Origin: Streptomyces sp. CB02923
GTDB taxonomy: Bacteria > Actinomycetota > Actinomycetes > Streptomycetales > Streptomycetaceae
DNA: 64,000 bases
Direction: 5' to 3'
NCBI RefSeq assembly: GCF_001905005.1
Contig: NZ_LWKZ01000027.1
Coordinates: forward strand, 62,001 to 126,000
Below are positions 53,657 to 61,505 of this stretch, piece after piece. The position numbers and the translations under genes are program-made. The number at the start of each line of letters is the position of its first letter. Position 1 is the stretch's first letter. The notes below the pieces were generated by a model. The model searched no databases and had not been told where the DNA came from. It saw only the letters and a program-made list of their open reading frames with translations.

Positions 53657-54337
53657 TCAGTGCAGGGCGTTTGCTCTGTGCATCCGCGCCGGGGCGAAGG
53701 CGTCCACCGTTCCCGCGCCCTGACCAGGGGCACTGTCCCAGCCTTGGATCCGGGCGGCGAGATGTCTGAGCCGCGTGTCTCCGGGCGGCACGTCGATGTG
53801 GAAATGGGACTCCTTCGTCGGTCTCAGTCCACCGCCCCAGGCGACCACCCCCTGGCAGTCGGCAAGTATGTCCTTGACGATGGTCTTCTCCCGCTCGTCC
53901 ATGCCCGTGCCGGGCTGGGCTCCGAGGGGGTAGAAGTGGGGGCGGATCGCGAGCGCGGTACCGGAAAGATGGTTGGACTCGAATGCACTCCGGATATCAC
54001 GCTCAGTCGTGTGCCCGGCAAGGTCGCCCGGCCGTAACATGTCGACCTCGTAGGCGAAGCGTCGGGCGATGTACAGCAGTACGGTCGCCACTTCTCCCTC
54101 GGCGAGCCGTACCACGACGCCTTCGGCGCCCTCGACACGCTGCTCGGATGCTTCGCGCAGAACGGGCCAGCCGTTCGCCGACCTGGTGCCGTTCCACTGT
54201 TGTGGGGAAGCGGGCTCGGCCACCGCGGCACCGGCGGCACCGGTCCCTGCGGCCCAGAGGCCGGCACCGGCCACGAGACCGACACTCAGCCCGAGCGCGC
54301 GGCGACGGCTGATGGTCGCTGGAGGTATGTGACTCAC
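53657..54337 (-). CDS. TAT-exported M15-type peptidase-like protein (degenerate zinc site)
   Basis: A 226-residue protein starting at GTG (54337) behind AAAGGAA. Twin-arginine signal: SRRRALGLS at 10-18 with a hydrophobic, Ala-rich core. The mature domain has the VanY/L-alanyl-D-glutamate peptidase (M15) architecture: S121-N-H123-x-x-G126-x-A128-x-A130, then a VVAWGGG turn and HFH at 178-180. M15 enzymes use His-Asp-His to bind zinc; the Asp at position 130 is Ala here, so catalysis may be lost or altered. Codon 101 (54035-54037) is TTA. Part of the lysin cassette with the two genes upstream. Confidence 0.75.
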   Translation of the reverse strand: MSHIPPATISRRRALGLSVGLVAGAGLWAAGTGAAGAAVAEPASPQQWNGTRSANGWPVLREASEQRVEGAEGVVVRLAEGEVATVLLYIARRFAYEVDMLRPGDLAGHTTERDIRSAFESNHLSGTALAIRPHFYPLGAQPGTGMDEREKTIVKDILADCQGVVAWGGGLRPTKESHFHIDVPPGDTRLRHLAARIQGWDSAPGQGAGTVDAFAPARMHRANALH

Positions 54338-54386
54338 GATGTTCCTTTGTTCAGCGGTTTCGGATGCAATTACGGATGGAAGTGCC

Positions 54387-54476
54387 GCCTCGGCGCTCAA
54401 CTTCGGTGTTCGGCCTCGGCGTTCGGCCTCGGCATTCGACCTCGGCGCTCGCCCCAGACGTTCGGCCTCGGCGTTC
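54387..54476. repeat. Degenerate tandem repeat between peptidase and membrane-protein genes
   Basis: About six units resembling GTTCGGCCTCGGC in a 90-nt stretch. It overlaps the very end of the membrane protein gene and lies before the peptidase start, and looks like a slippage-expanded minisatellite. Confidence 0.6.
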
Positions 54477-54837
54477 AACAGCTCCCGGACCGGGCCTTCC
54501 GGGCCTTCCGGGCCTTCCGTCGAGATGCGGTCATGTGCCGCACAAACGCCCCGGCCCCGGCGATGAGGCAGCCCCCGCTCAGCGCGAGCAGCACAGTCAC
54601 CGTGGGGGCGACCCACGCGGGGACCAGGTCGATGACGCCATCGCCGGTGTCATGGATCTGGCGGATGGGGAAGAAGGAAACGACCTCCCCGATGTCCGCG
54701 AACACAGCGGCAGCGCCATACATGTTGACGAGCCAGGCGGTACTCATGAGAAGAATCGCGGACTCGATCAGTGCCCCATGCGCATGGGGCACCAGGAAAA
54801 CCCTCCGGGTGAGCGGGATGCAGATGACTTTGGCCAT
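54475..54837 (-). CDS. Small membrane protein of the lysin cassette
   Basis: From ATG at 54837 a 120-residue protein with hydrophobic segments (ALIESAILLMSTAWLVNMYG and VAPTVTVLLALSGGCLIAGAG) and a basic RKARKARKAR tail. Codons upstream of the ATG continue the frame as another hydrophobic helix (ILAVALIITVLAAGVL) to inside the lysin 3' end, with no ATG, GTG or TTG, so the true start may be non-canonical or the gene may be decayed. Its position between lysin and peptidase resembles a holin-like or accessory membrane subunit, which is inference. Confidence 0.6.
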   Translation of the reverse strand: MAKVICIPLTRRVFLVPHAHGALIESAILLMSTAWLVNMYGAAAVFADIGEVVSFFPIRQIHDTGDGVIDLVPAWVAPTVTVLLALSGGCLIAGAGAFVRHMTASRRKARKARKARSGSC

Positions 54838-54902
54838 CAGGACACCCGCCGCGAGGACGGTGATGATCAGGGCAACGGCAAGGATGAGAGGTCTCTTTCC
54901 GG

Positions 54903-57278
54903 CTAGTGGGCGCTGCGCAGGTTGCGCCGCTGGTTGGCCAGATAGTCGGGCCGGTTGCGAACCGCTGCCTTGACATGGCTGGCCAGGACCTCGGCGAATC
55001 CGTTGCAGAATTCGTCCAGCTTCTGCTTCGGGAGGGCGCCGGGGCCGGTGGAGAACACGCCGGCGAACTGTTTGATCAGGAACGTCCGTCCTGCCGCGAT
55101 CGGTTCCTGTTCCGTCGTCAGCATCTCGCGGGCCAGGGCCGCGGCCCGTGGGACGGACCCGCCGAAGCGCTTCATGTAGTAGTCCTTGAACCGGTCGACG
55201 CCACCGCTTCCGGCGTAGTGGGCGCGTACCGCTTCGGCGATCGTCTGCCCGCCCCGAACCCGCTGGGCGAGAAGGTAGCCGTCGGCATCCTCGACGAGAT
55301 CATTGAACGAGAAGGATGTAGGAATGCCGATCTTTCCGAGCCTTTCCTTGCAGTAGGTGTAGCCGGAGGAGGTGGTATCACTGTCACGACGCCACTCGCC
55401 GTAGAAGGTGAACAGGTCGCCACCCCAACCGCCGACGTCGCCCAGGTTGACGGTTCCGCTTTCGGATGGCTGTGCCTTGACGAAGTGAGTGTTGCATGTG
55501 GCCATCAGATGCTCTGCGCCGAGATTGTAGCCGGTGAAGGGGTCCTTGAAATCAGTCCGGATACCGACATGATTTTCCTCCGCATAATTGATGAACCCCC
55601 TGTCCGGGCTGCCTATCAGGACCCACCACTGCACGCCTCCGTATGCCTTGTGGCGGATGTATTCCATGACGAGCTGATTAGGATTGCCCTTGCCGTACTT
55701 CACTGCCAGGTCGTACAGACCTTGTATGTAGTTGATGAAGTCGTCGGCGGGGGAGGTCTGCCCGTTGACCTTGTTCTGGCCGAGATCCGTTCCGATACGG
55801 TAGGCGTCCCTGTCGAGATCGTAGGTACCGCCGTCCGGGTTGGGCAGCTTGCTCAGTTCCTTGATCTGCGTGAAGGACCAGTTCGCCGGCATGGGAAAGC
55901 CGAGATTGCCGGAGAAACCCCAGGACATTCCGGAGACGAACGAGAAACGGGCATAGGTCTCCTTGGTGACCTGCGCACACACGTTTCTCGACCCGTAGAC
56001 ACCGTGAACGTACCGCTTTCCTCTGCTCCCGAGGCCTGCGGCGACGCCTCTGAAGTAGTCGATGACATGGGACATGTCTGCGTCGGTGGCATCGTAGTCC
56101 ACGGCGAAATATATGATGGTGCCCCGGTTGAAACCGTAATGGACGGCTCGATCGTGAGCGAGCTGACCGTTCGCGAATCCCTTGCTCCAGGTGAAGTCGA
56201 CGAGGCGCCGGTTGTTGTCCTGAAAGATCGGGAAGACGCGAAGGTCCGCTGCGAAGATGTTATCCAGCTCGCCCGGCTTTATTTCTTTCTGAAAATCCGG
56301 ATCGGGCTGGTAGATGTATCGCCCCAGGTATCTGAAACCCTCGCCGTACAGCTTTTTGGCCAACTGCTTGGTGATCACGAAACGCGTGTCGCACGCGATG
56401 ACGGGACGATCGGAGTCCCCGGGGGATACGAGCAACTGGGCCCACGTCGCAAAGTCCCCCATTCCGTTGACCTGCAGCTGTGAAAACTTCTGGAACGTCG
56501 ATACGAAGCTCTTCAGATTGGAGTCGAACGAAGACCTGAAGGAGGTGGTCCAGTTCTGCTCCACCCATTCGCCTGAGCTGGTCTGCCCGGACATGACGAC
56601 CGGCTGATTGAATACACATGCGGCAGAGAAGAGCTGGACGAAGATTCCCGAAGATCCTTCAGAGACCGTGTGCTGCCGCAGAGCGGATTTGGTGCCGTCG
56701 CCGAAGTTGCCGGTGGCCTGGCTTTCGGGGATGCCGACCTCGATTTGCAGGGCCTTCATCAATGCTTGCTGGACGTCCCGGGAATAGTGACCGTCGGCAG
56801 GCCCGATGGAGGAGGTGCTCTTCGTCCAGTACCGGCCGTTGAGCCACTGCTGTATGCCCCGGACTTCTTCCGACCCGCTGGCCAGCATGACATAGGCGTC
56901 CATGTTGAGGATGGCCTTGAAGACCTTGGGCTGTACGACGCCGTCCTCGGAAAGCCCCATGTTGGACTTCATCTTGTTGACCGCTCCCCCAGCGGCCATA
57001 TCATAATATTCGATTGACATTTCCCCACCCCAGTATCCTTTGCAGAATAAACCGTGGCGAAGGATCTTGACTATGTTCGCGTTCTCTTTCCAGCCGAAGC
57101 CGATATTTCCGAGAGCGGCGAGCTTGGCAATGGTTCCGGAGCCGAAGTTCGCGGCCACAGGGCTGATGCCGAGTTCATGCTGAAGGCTCATGATGAGGCT
57201 GTACATGGTTCCCCAGCCGGTCCGGCCGTCCTCGGGGCACTTCACGTAGCCCTGGACGCTTCCGTAAGTGGCGTTCAC
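54903..57278 (-). CDS. DUF1906 glycoside-hydrolase-like lysin, 5' end interrupted by TGA
   Basis: A lysin of about 800 residues. Two peptidoglycan-binding-like repeats (residues about 20-100 and 130-210) contain NFGSGT and NFGDGT. A DUF1906 catalytic-like domain (about 300-500) has VIACDTRF, GRYIYQPD, IYFAVDYDATDADM and HGVYGSRNV. A 280-residue C-terminal region with the motif GWGGDLFTFYGEW is not recognised. No signal peptide. The native start is ATG at 57314 (behind AAAGGAAG), but codon 12 is TGA where homologues would have Trp (AQK-stop-VNATYG); the annotated frame begins with the following GTG. Codon 89 is TTA. GC content is lower than neighbours, suggesting transfer. Confidence 0.8.
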   Translation of the reverse strand: MNATYGSVQGYVKCPEDGRTGWGTMYSLIMSLQHELGISPVAANFGSGTIAKLAALGNIGFGWKENANIVKILRHGLFCKGYWGGEMSIEYYDMAAGGAVNKMKSNMGLSEDGVVQPKVFKAILNMDAYVMLASGSEEVRGIQQWLNGRYWTKSTSSIGPADGHYSRDVQQALMKALQIEVGIPESQATGNFGDGTKSALRQHTVSEGSSGIFVQLFSAACVFNQPVVMSGQTSSGEWVEQNWTTSFRSSFDSNLKSFVSTFQKFSQLQVNGMGDFATWAQLLVSPGDSDRPVIACDTRFVITKQLAKKLYGEGFRYLGRYIYQPDPDFQKEIKPGELDNIFAADLRVFPIFQDNNRRLVDFTWSKGFANGQLAHDRAVHYGFNRGTIIYFAVDYDATDADMSHVIDYFRGVAAGLGSRGKRYVHGVYGSRNVCAQVTKETYARFSFVSGMSWGFSGNLGFPMPANWSFTQIKELSKLPNPDGGTYDLDRDAYRIGTDLGQNKVNGQTSPADDFINYIQGLYDLAVKYGKGNPNQLVMEYIRHKAYGGVQWWVLIGSPDRGFINYAEENHVGIRTDFKDPFTGYNLGAEHLMATCNTHFVKAQPSESGTVNLGDVGGWGGDLFTFYGEWRRDSDTTSSGYTYCKERLGKIGIPTSFSFNDLVEDADGYLLAQRVRGGQTIAEAVRAHYAGSGGVDRFKDYYMKRFGGSVPRAAALAREMLTTEQEPIAAGRTFLIKQFAGVFSTGPGALPKQKLDEFCNGFAEVLASHVKAAVRNRPDYLANQRRNLRSAH

Positions 57279-57330
57279 TCATTTCTGGGCGTCGAGGACC
57301 TTCTCGTCTGCCATGCGACTTCCTTTTCAG
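57279..57330 (-). promoter_or_regulatory. Native lysin start, ribosome site and in-frame TGA
   Basis: ATG at 57312-57314 (minus) lies 8 nt after AAAGGAAG and reads MADEKVLDAQK, then TGA at 57279-57281, then GTG-AAC-GCC continuing the lysin frame. Because the good ribosome site belongs to this start, downstream translation requires read-through or reinitiation at the GTG. Confidence 0.75.
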
Positions 57331-57538
57331 CGATGGAGATGCCGGGAAACGTGGACGTAAAATCCCACACGAATGCGAAGATCACCTTAGCCTCACCGTA
57401 AGGGTGCGAGTCAAGGGTGAAGTCCGAAACCGAATTCGACATGGCGTGAAAATCACCTTGGGAGGCGGCGCGTTACGGAATCCGGGATTCAGATGAGGAT
57501 TCCGTTCCTCCCTTACGCCGGCACGGGGCACTCACCCC

Positions 57539-57800
57539 ATGAGCGTCACCCGCAACGACCTGAGCGGCACGGTGCACGGAAACGCCGCCATCCAGGCCAA
57601 CAGCGTCAGCCTCGGCGGCGAGCGTGCCGTGCGGCGGCGCATCTGGATGGCGCCGCAGCCGACCCGGGTGCCGGTGGAACACATCGCCGTCGTCGAGCAG
57701 TTGAGGACCTACTGGGGGGCTGCCGTTGCCGGGCGGGCCCGGACGTCGACGTGGTGAGTGCCGGCGACTTCGGCAAGACAACTCTGGCCGACGGATCTGC
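57539..57800 (+). pseudogene. Decayed STAND/NB-ARC-type gene start
   Basis: The first 20 residues after ATG 57539 include NDLSGTVHGNAAIQANSVSLGG, here cited as separate pieces LSGTVHG and AIQANSVSLGG: the recognisable N-terminal motif of actinomycete NB-ARC/TPR (STAND) proteins. The frame ends after about 72 codons, and a Walker-A-like GDFGKTTLAD appears 40 nt further in another frame (57768-57797), as expected after a frameshift. No intact ATPase follows. It lies between the lysin and the CRISPR array. Confidence 0.5.
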
Positions 57801-58149
57801 CCGGATCGCGATGCCCGCGTCCGCGACCTGCTCTGGGACGAAGCCCGCCGCCACCCCAAACCAAGGCCGCACCCTCCTCGCCCACCAAACCGACACCGAA
57901 CTAGGCTTCACCTTCCGCACCCACAACCACGCCCGGCACCCCACCGACCACGAAGGACTCGCTCTCCCCAAAACAGAGCCGGAACAAGGCCGCACAACGC
58001 CGCAAGTTCAGCCGCCGATGACCACACCGCCCCACGCCTCGCACGAGCGGAGCAGCCCGTCGATGCTTGAACGTATGCCGGATATGCCGGAATCCCTGAA
58101 AGTAAGCAAAAACCACCACCCAGCCTGACAAAGCCGCTGGCCGCGGCCT
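57801..58149 (+). other. Non-coding region including the likely CRISPR leader
   Basis: About 350 nt without an intact gene. Its last 60 nt before the first repeat include AAAGTAAGCAAAAACC, an A-rich stretch typical of leader sequences; the array repeats are perfect at this end and degenerate at the other, which places the leader here. Confidence 0.45.
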
Positions 58150-58851
58150 GTGGTCCCCGCGGGTGCGGGGGTGTTCCCCTGGGCACTGCCGCGCAGCTCG
58201 CCGATCCCGAGGTGGTCCCCGCGGGTGCGGGGGTGTTCCCGGCAATGCCAACGGCCCGATCCGCTACCGCAGGTGGTCCCCGCGGGTGCGGGGGTGTTCC
58301 CCGCTCCTGATCAGCCCGAAAGGAAGTAGCCGTGTGGTCCCCGCGGGTGCGGGGGTGTTCCCCGGCCGGCGTAGGTCTGGGTGGGGGTGTCGTCGTGGTC
58401 CCCGCGGGTGCGGGGGTGTTCCCCTGCCCGATGGCCTGACCCATGGCGCCCATCGGTGGTCCCCGCGGGTGCGGGGGTGTTCCCGCAACGGGATCCCTGT
58501 CGGCCATCTTCGTCACGTGGTCCCCGCGGGTGCGGGGGTGTTCCCCAGTTCGCCTCCGGTCAGTTCGGCGACGGAGGGTGGTCCCCGCGGGTGCGGGGGT
58601 GTTCCTGCAGTGGGCATAGTTTCTCCTCGTGGTGCCGGGTGGTCCCCGCGGGTGCGGGGGTGTCCCCGACCTTCACAGGCAGCGGACACGGCTTCACCGA
58701 GTGGTCCCCGCAGGTGCGGGGGTGTTCCTCTGTTCGCCCGGGGTGCGGCGCTGGACCTGTCGTGGTCCCCGCGGGTGCGGGGGTGTTCCCAGGGCGGCTC
58801 GGCGCCGGTACTGGTCGGCGATGCGGTCCCCGCGCGTGCGGGGAGCCGCGC
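58150..58851 (+). CRISPR. Type I-E CRISPR array, 12 repeats, 11 spacers
   Basis: 29-bp repeats start GTGGTCCCCGCGGGTGCGGG and end GGTGTTCCC, with the hairpin CCCCGC-n4-GCGGGG. Repeat starts: 58150, 58212, 58273, 58334, 58395, 58456, 58517, 58578, 58639, 58701, 58762, 58823. Spacers are 32 nt except the first and ninth (33 nt). Repeats 1-7 and 11 are identical; repeat 8 ends T, repeat 9 has TGTCCCC, repeat 10 reads GCAGGTG and ends T, and repeat 12 is strongly degenerate (58823-58851), marking the trailer. Leader is therefore at the left. No cas genes occur in the window. Spacer origin could not be searched. Confidence 0.95.
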
Positions 58852-59145
58852 TTGAACAACCCGCACCCCCGCTTCGGTCATCTGTCAGGCAACCGCACCG
58901 CTGCATACACAGCCCACGCCCCTCGCCCTCCAGAGCCTTGCGGCGTTGTCAGTGCCTCTGCTTATGCTGTGGTCGTCACGCTCAGTAATCCAATTAGTGG
59001 CTGACGGGGCGTCGGAAAGTCAGCATTCGGCATCAGCACCTACCGAGATCGCCGGAAACCGTCAGGCTCAACTCGCCCCCTCGCCCCCTCCGACCTGCAA
59101 TATTTCAGCTCATTGCCGATTCCTTCGAGCAGCCGAGGAGACCCC
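58852..59145. other. Region between CRISPR array and dhaK
   Basis: About 295 nt with no convincing gene. The segment 58960-59010 is relatively AT-rich and includes AATCCAATTAGTGGC, probably the dhaK promoter. Confidence 0.5.
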
Positions 59146-60138
59146 GTGAAAATGCTCATCAACGTCCCCGAGACCGTCGTCGACGACGCGCTTCGTGGTA
59201 TCGCTGTTGCCCATCCTGAGCTGGTCGTGGATGTCGGGAGTCGGGTGGTCGTGCGGCGGGATGCGCCGGTTGCCGGGAAGGTGGGGCTGGTGTCCGGCGG
59301 GGGGAGTGGGCATGAGCCGTTGCACTGTGGGTTTGTCGGGGTGGGGATGCTGGATGCGGCCTGTCCCGGGGAGGTGTTCACCTCGCCCGTGCCTGATCAG
59401 ATGGTGCGGGCCGCCGCGGCCGTGGACAGTGGTGCGGGCGTGCTGTTCCTGGTGAAGAACTACACCGGTGACGTGCTGAACTTCCAGATGGCCGCCGAAC
59501 TGGCGGAGGACGAAGGGGTGCGGGTCGAGAGCGTTCTGGTGAACGACGACGTGGCGGTGACGGACTCGCTGCACACGGCCGGGCGCCGGGGTACCGGTGC
59601 CACGCTGTTCGTGGAGAAGATCGCGGGGGCGGCGGCGGAGGAGGGTGCGTCGCTGGACCGGGTGGCGGAGCTGGCGCGCCGGGTCGTGGAGTCCTCGCGC
59701 AGCTTCGGGGTGGCGCTCGGTGCGTGCACCACCCCGGCCAAGGGCAGCCCGATGTTCGACCTGCCCGCCGGTGAGCTGGAGCTGGGTGTGGGCATCCACG
59801 GCGAGCCGGGGCGCGAGCGGCGGCCGATGATGACCGCGCGCGAGATCGCGGACTACGCGGTGGACGCGGTACTGGCCGACCTGAACCCCCGGCAGCCGGT
59901 GCTGGTCCTGGTCAACGGCATGGGTGGCACGCCGCTGCTGGAGCTGTACGGGTTCGGCGCCGAGGTGCACCGGGTGCTGGGCGAGCGGGGTGTGCCGGTC
60001 GCTCGTACGCTGGTCGGCAACTACGTCACCTCGCTCGACATGGCCGGCTGCTCGGTGACGCTGTGCCAGGCGGACGAGGAGCTGCTGCGGCTGTGGGACG
60101 CGCCGGTGCAGACGCCGGGGCTGCGGTGGGGGCGCTGA
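59146..60138 (+). CDS. dhaK: Dihydroxyacetone kinase, DhaK subunit
   Basis: A 330-residue protein starting at GTG 59146 behind GAGGAG. The N-terminal LVSGGGSGHEPLHCGF is the dihydroxyacetone-binding loop, and His218 in GVGIHGEPG is the residue that forms the covalent hemiaminal with dihydroxyacetone in the PTS-dependent enzyme. DhaK positions the substrate for phosphorylation by DhaL-ADP, which is in turn recharged by DhaM. It is the first gene of dhaK-dhaL-dhaM, but separated from dhaL by an unusual 251-nt region. Confidence 0.94.
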   Translation: MKMLINVPETVVDDALRGIAVAHPELVVDVGSRVVVRRDAPVAGKVGLVSGGGSGHEPLHCGFVGVGMLDAACPGEVFTSPVPDQMVRAAAAVDSGAGVLFLVKNYTGDVLNFQMAAELAEDEGVRVESVLVNDDVAVTDSLHTAGRRGTGATLFVEKIAGAAAEEGASLDRVAELARRVVESSRSFGVALGACTTPAKGSPMFDLPAGELELGVGIHGEPGRERRPMMTAREIADYAVDAVLADLNPRQPVLVLVNGMGGTPLLELYGFGAEVHRVLGERGVPVARTLVGNYVTSLDMAGCSVTLCQADEELLRLWDAPVQTPGLRWGR

Positions 60139-60141
60139 CAA

Positions 60142-60186
60142 GGCGCCTGGGTCCGGCGCCGGACCCAGGCGCCGGACCCAGGCGCC
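60142..60186 (+). terminator. 32-bp perfect palindrome plus direct repeat after dhaK
   Basis: 60142-60173 is a perfect 16-bp inverted repeat (starting GGCGCCTGGGTCC) immediately behind the dhaK stop, followed by a further direct copy of the right arm end (GGACCCAGGCGCC, 60174-60186). It should form a strong hairpin and could reduce transcription into dhaL. Confidence 0.7.
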
Positions 60187-60272
60187 GGCGGGGCGGAATG
60201 GAGGGGCAGGTACGGAGGGGCAGGATGCGGCGAGGGCCGGGAGATGTTCGCGGTCGGGCGCGGATTCGCGTG

Positions 60273-60326
60273 GACACTGGTGGAGGCGTAGACACTGGTG
60301 GTGACGTACACATTGGTGGAGGCGTT
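60273..60326 (+). repeat. Three 18-bp direct repeats upstream of dhaL
   Basis: Units start GACACTGGTGGAGGCGTA (60273-60290), GACACTGGTGGTGACGTA (60291-60308) and CACATTGGTGGAGGCGTT (60309-60326). They lie 64-117 nt before the dhaL start and look like iterons for a regulator or an RNA feature. Confidence 0.65.
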
Positions 60327-60389
60327 CACCCGCGCGGGTGAGTCTGCGCTGTGACGTCGCACGCGCACGTACGACCAGAGGAGCAGTTC

Positions 60390-61013
60390 GTGTCCGAAAC
60401 GGCACTGGATGCCGGGTTCTTTCTGCGCTGGATGACGGTGGCCGCCGCCTCCGTCGACCGGGAAGCGGCCCGCCTCACCGACCTGGATTCCGCCATCGGC
60501 GACGCCGACCACGGCAGCAACCTGCAACGTGGCTTCGCGGCGGTCGTCAAAGTACTCGAAGCCGAGCCGCCGCAGACGCCCGGCGCCGTGCTGACTACGG
60601 CGGGACGGCAGTTGATCTCCACGGTGGGCGGTGCGTCGGGGCCGCTGTACGGGACGCTGCTGCGGCGTACCGGCAAGGCGCTCGGCGAGGCCGCCAGCGT
60701 CACCGCCGACGAGCTGCGGGCGGCGCTGCGCAGCGGGGTGGACGCGGTGGCCCAGCTGGGCGGTTCCGCTCCCGGTGACGCGACGATGCTCGACGCGCTG
60801 GATCCCGCCGTCGAGGCGCTGGCCGCGTCCTTCGCGGCCGCAGCCGAGGCGGCCGGGCAGGGGGCGGAGGCCACCGTGCCGCTCCAGGCCCGCAAGGGCC
60901 GGGCGAGCTATCTCGGTGAGCGCAGCATCGGTCATCAGGACCCGGGGGCGACCTCGTCCGCCCTGCTGATCGCGGCTCTGGCGGAGGCGGCGGACCAGGA
61001 GGAGGCGAAGTGA
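60390..61013 (+). CDS. dhaL: Dihydroxyacetone kinase, DhaL subunit
   Basis: A 207-residue protein. GTG at 60390 has AGAGGAG 7 nt ahead and is preferred over an upstream GTG. The ADP-Mg motif DLDSAIGDADHGSN (31-44) supplies the three Asp residues that hold two Mg ions. The C terminus overlaps dhaM (GTGA). It transfers phosphate from DhaM-His to dihydroxyacetone on DhaK through bound ADP. Confidence 0.93.
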   Translation: MSETALDAGFFLRWMTVAAASVDREAARLTDLDSAIGDADHGSNLQRGFAAVVKVLEAEPPQTPGAVLTTAGRQLISTVGGASGPLYGTLLRRTGKALGEAASVTADELRAALRSGVDAVAQLGGSAPGDATMLDALDPAVEALAASFAAAAEAAGQGAEATVPLQARKGRASYLGERSIGHQDPGATSSALLIAALAEAADQEEAK

Positions 61014-61426
61014 GCGGCGCGGACTCCCCCTACGTGGGCATCGTGCTGGTGTCGCACAGCGGCCCGGTGGCCGAGTCGGTGGCACGGCTCGCCGTCGGCC
61101 TGGCGGGCGGCGGCGCCGAGGCGCCCGTCGCACCGGCGGGCGGCACCCCGGACGGCGGCCTCGGAACCAGTGCGGAACTGATCACGGAAGCGGCGCGGAC
61201 GGTGGACCGGGGTGCGGGTGTCGCGGTCCTCGTGGACCTCGGGAGCGCCGTACTGACCGTCAAGGCGCTGCTGGCCGAAGGTGACGAACTGCCCGAGAAC
61301 ACGCGGCTGGTGGACGCGCCGTTCGTCGAGGGCGCGGTGGCCGCCGTGGTCACCGCCTCCACGGGGGCCGACCTGGACGCGGTCGAGGCGGCTGCCGGGG
61401 AGGCGTACGCGTACCGGAAGGATTGA
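61010..61426 (+). CDS. dhaM: PTS-dependent dihydroxyacetone kinase phosphotransferase subunit DhaM
   Basis: A 138-residue single EIIA-mannose-like domain. Phosphorylated His16 lies in VLVSHSGPV; the dimer-like LVDLGSAVLTVKALL is also conserved. Unlike E. coli DhaM it carries no HPr or EI domain, so phosphate must come from the general PTS encoded elsewhere. Start overlaps the dhaL stop. The gene ends convergently with the Mrp operon (80 nt apart). Confidence 0.92.
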   Translation: MSGADSPYVGIVLVSHSGPVAESVARLAVGLAGGGAEAPVAPAGGTPDGGLGTSAELITEAARTVDRGAGVAVLVDLGSAVLTVKALLAEGDELPENTRLVDAPFVEGAVAAVVTASTGADLDAVEAAAGEAYAYRKD

Positions 61427-61505
61427 GGTGAGGGGTGAGGGGGCGGGAGGGCAGGGCTGAGGGGGTGGGTGGGCTGAGGCCGGTACCCACCCCTCCGATG
61501 CCTCC

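Noticed and set aside
53657..57314. A prophage
   Set aside because: Lysin and small membrane protein are present, but no integrase, portal, capsid or tail genes are found around them.
58163..58855. Long open frames across the CRISPR array giving repeated VVPAGAGVFP peptides
   Set aside because: The repeat length and lack of stops in the GC-rich repeat create the frame; no start signal, and the sequence is a CRISPR array.
58850..59145. A tRNA or small RNA gene in the CRISPR-dhaK gap
   Set aside because: No cloverleaf or conserved TPsiC-like sequence could be drawn.
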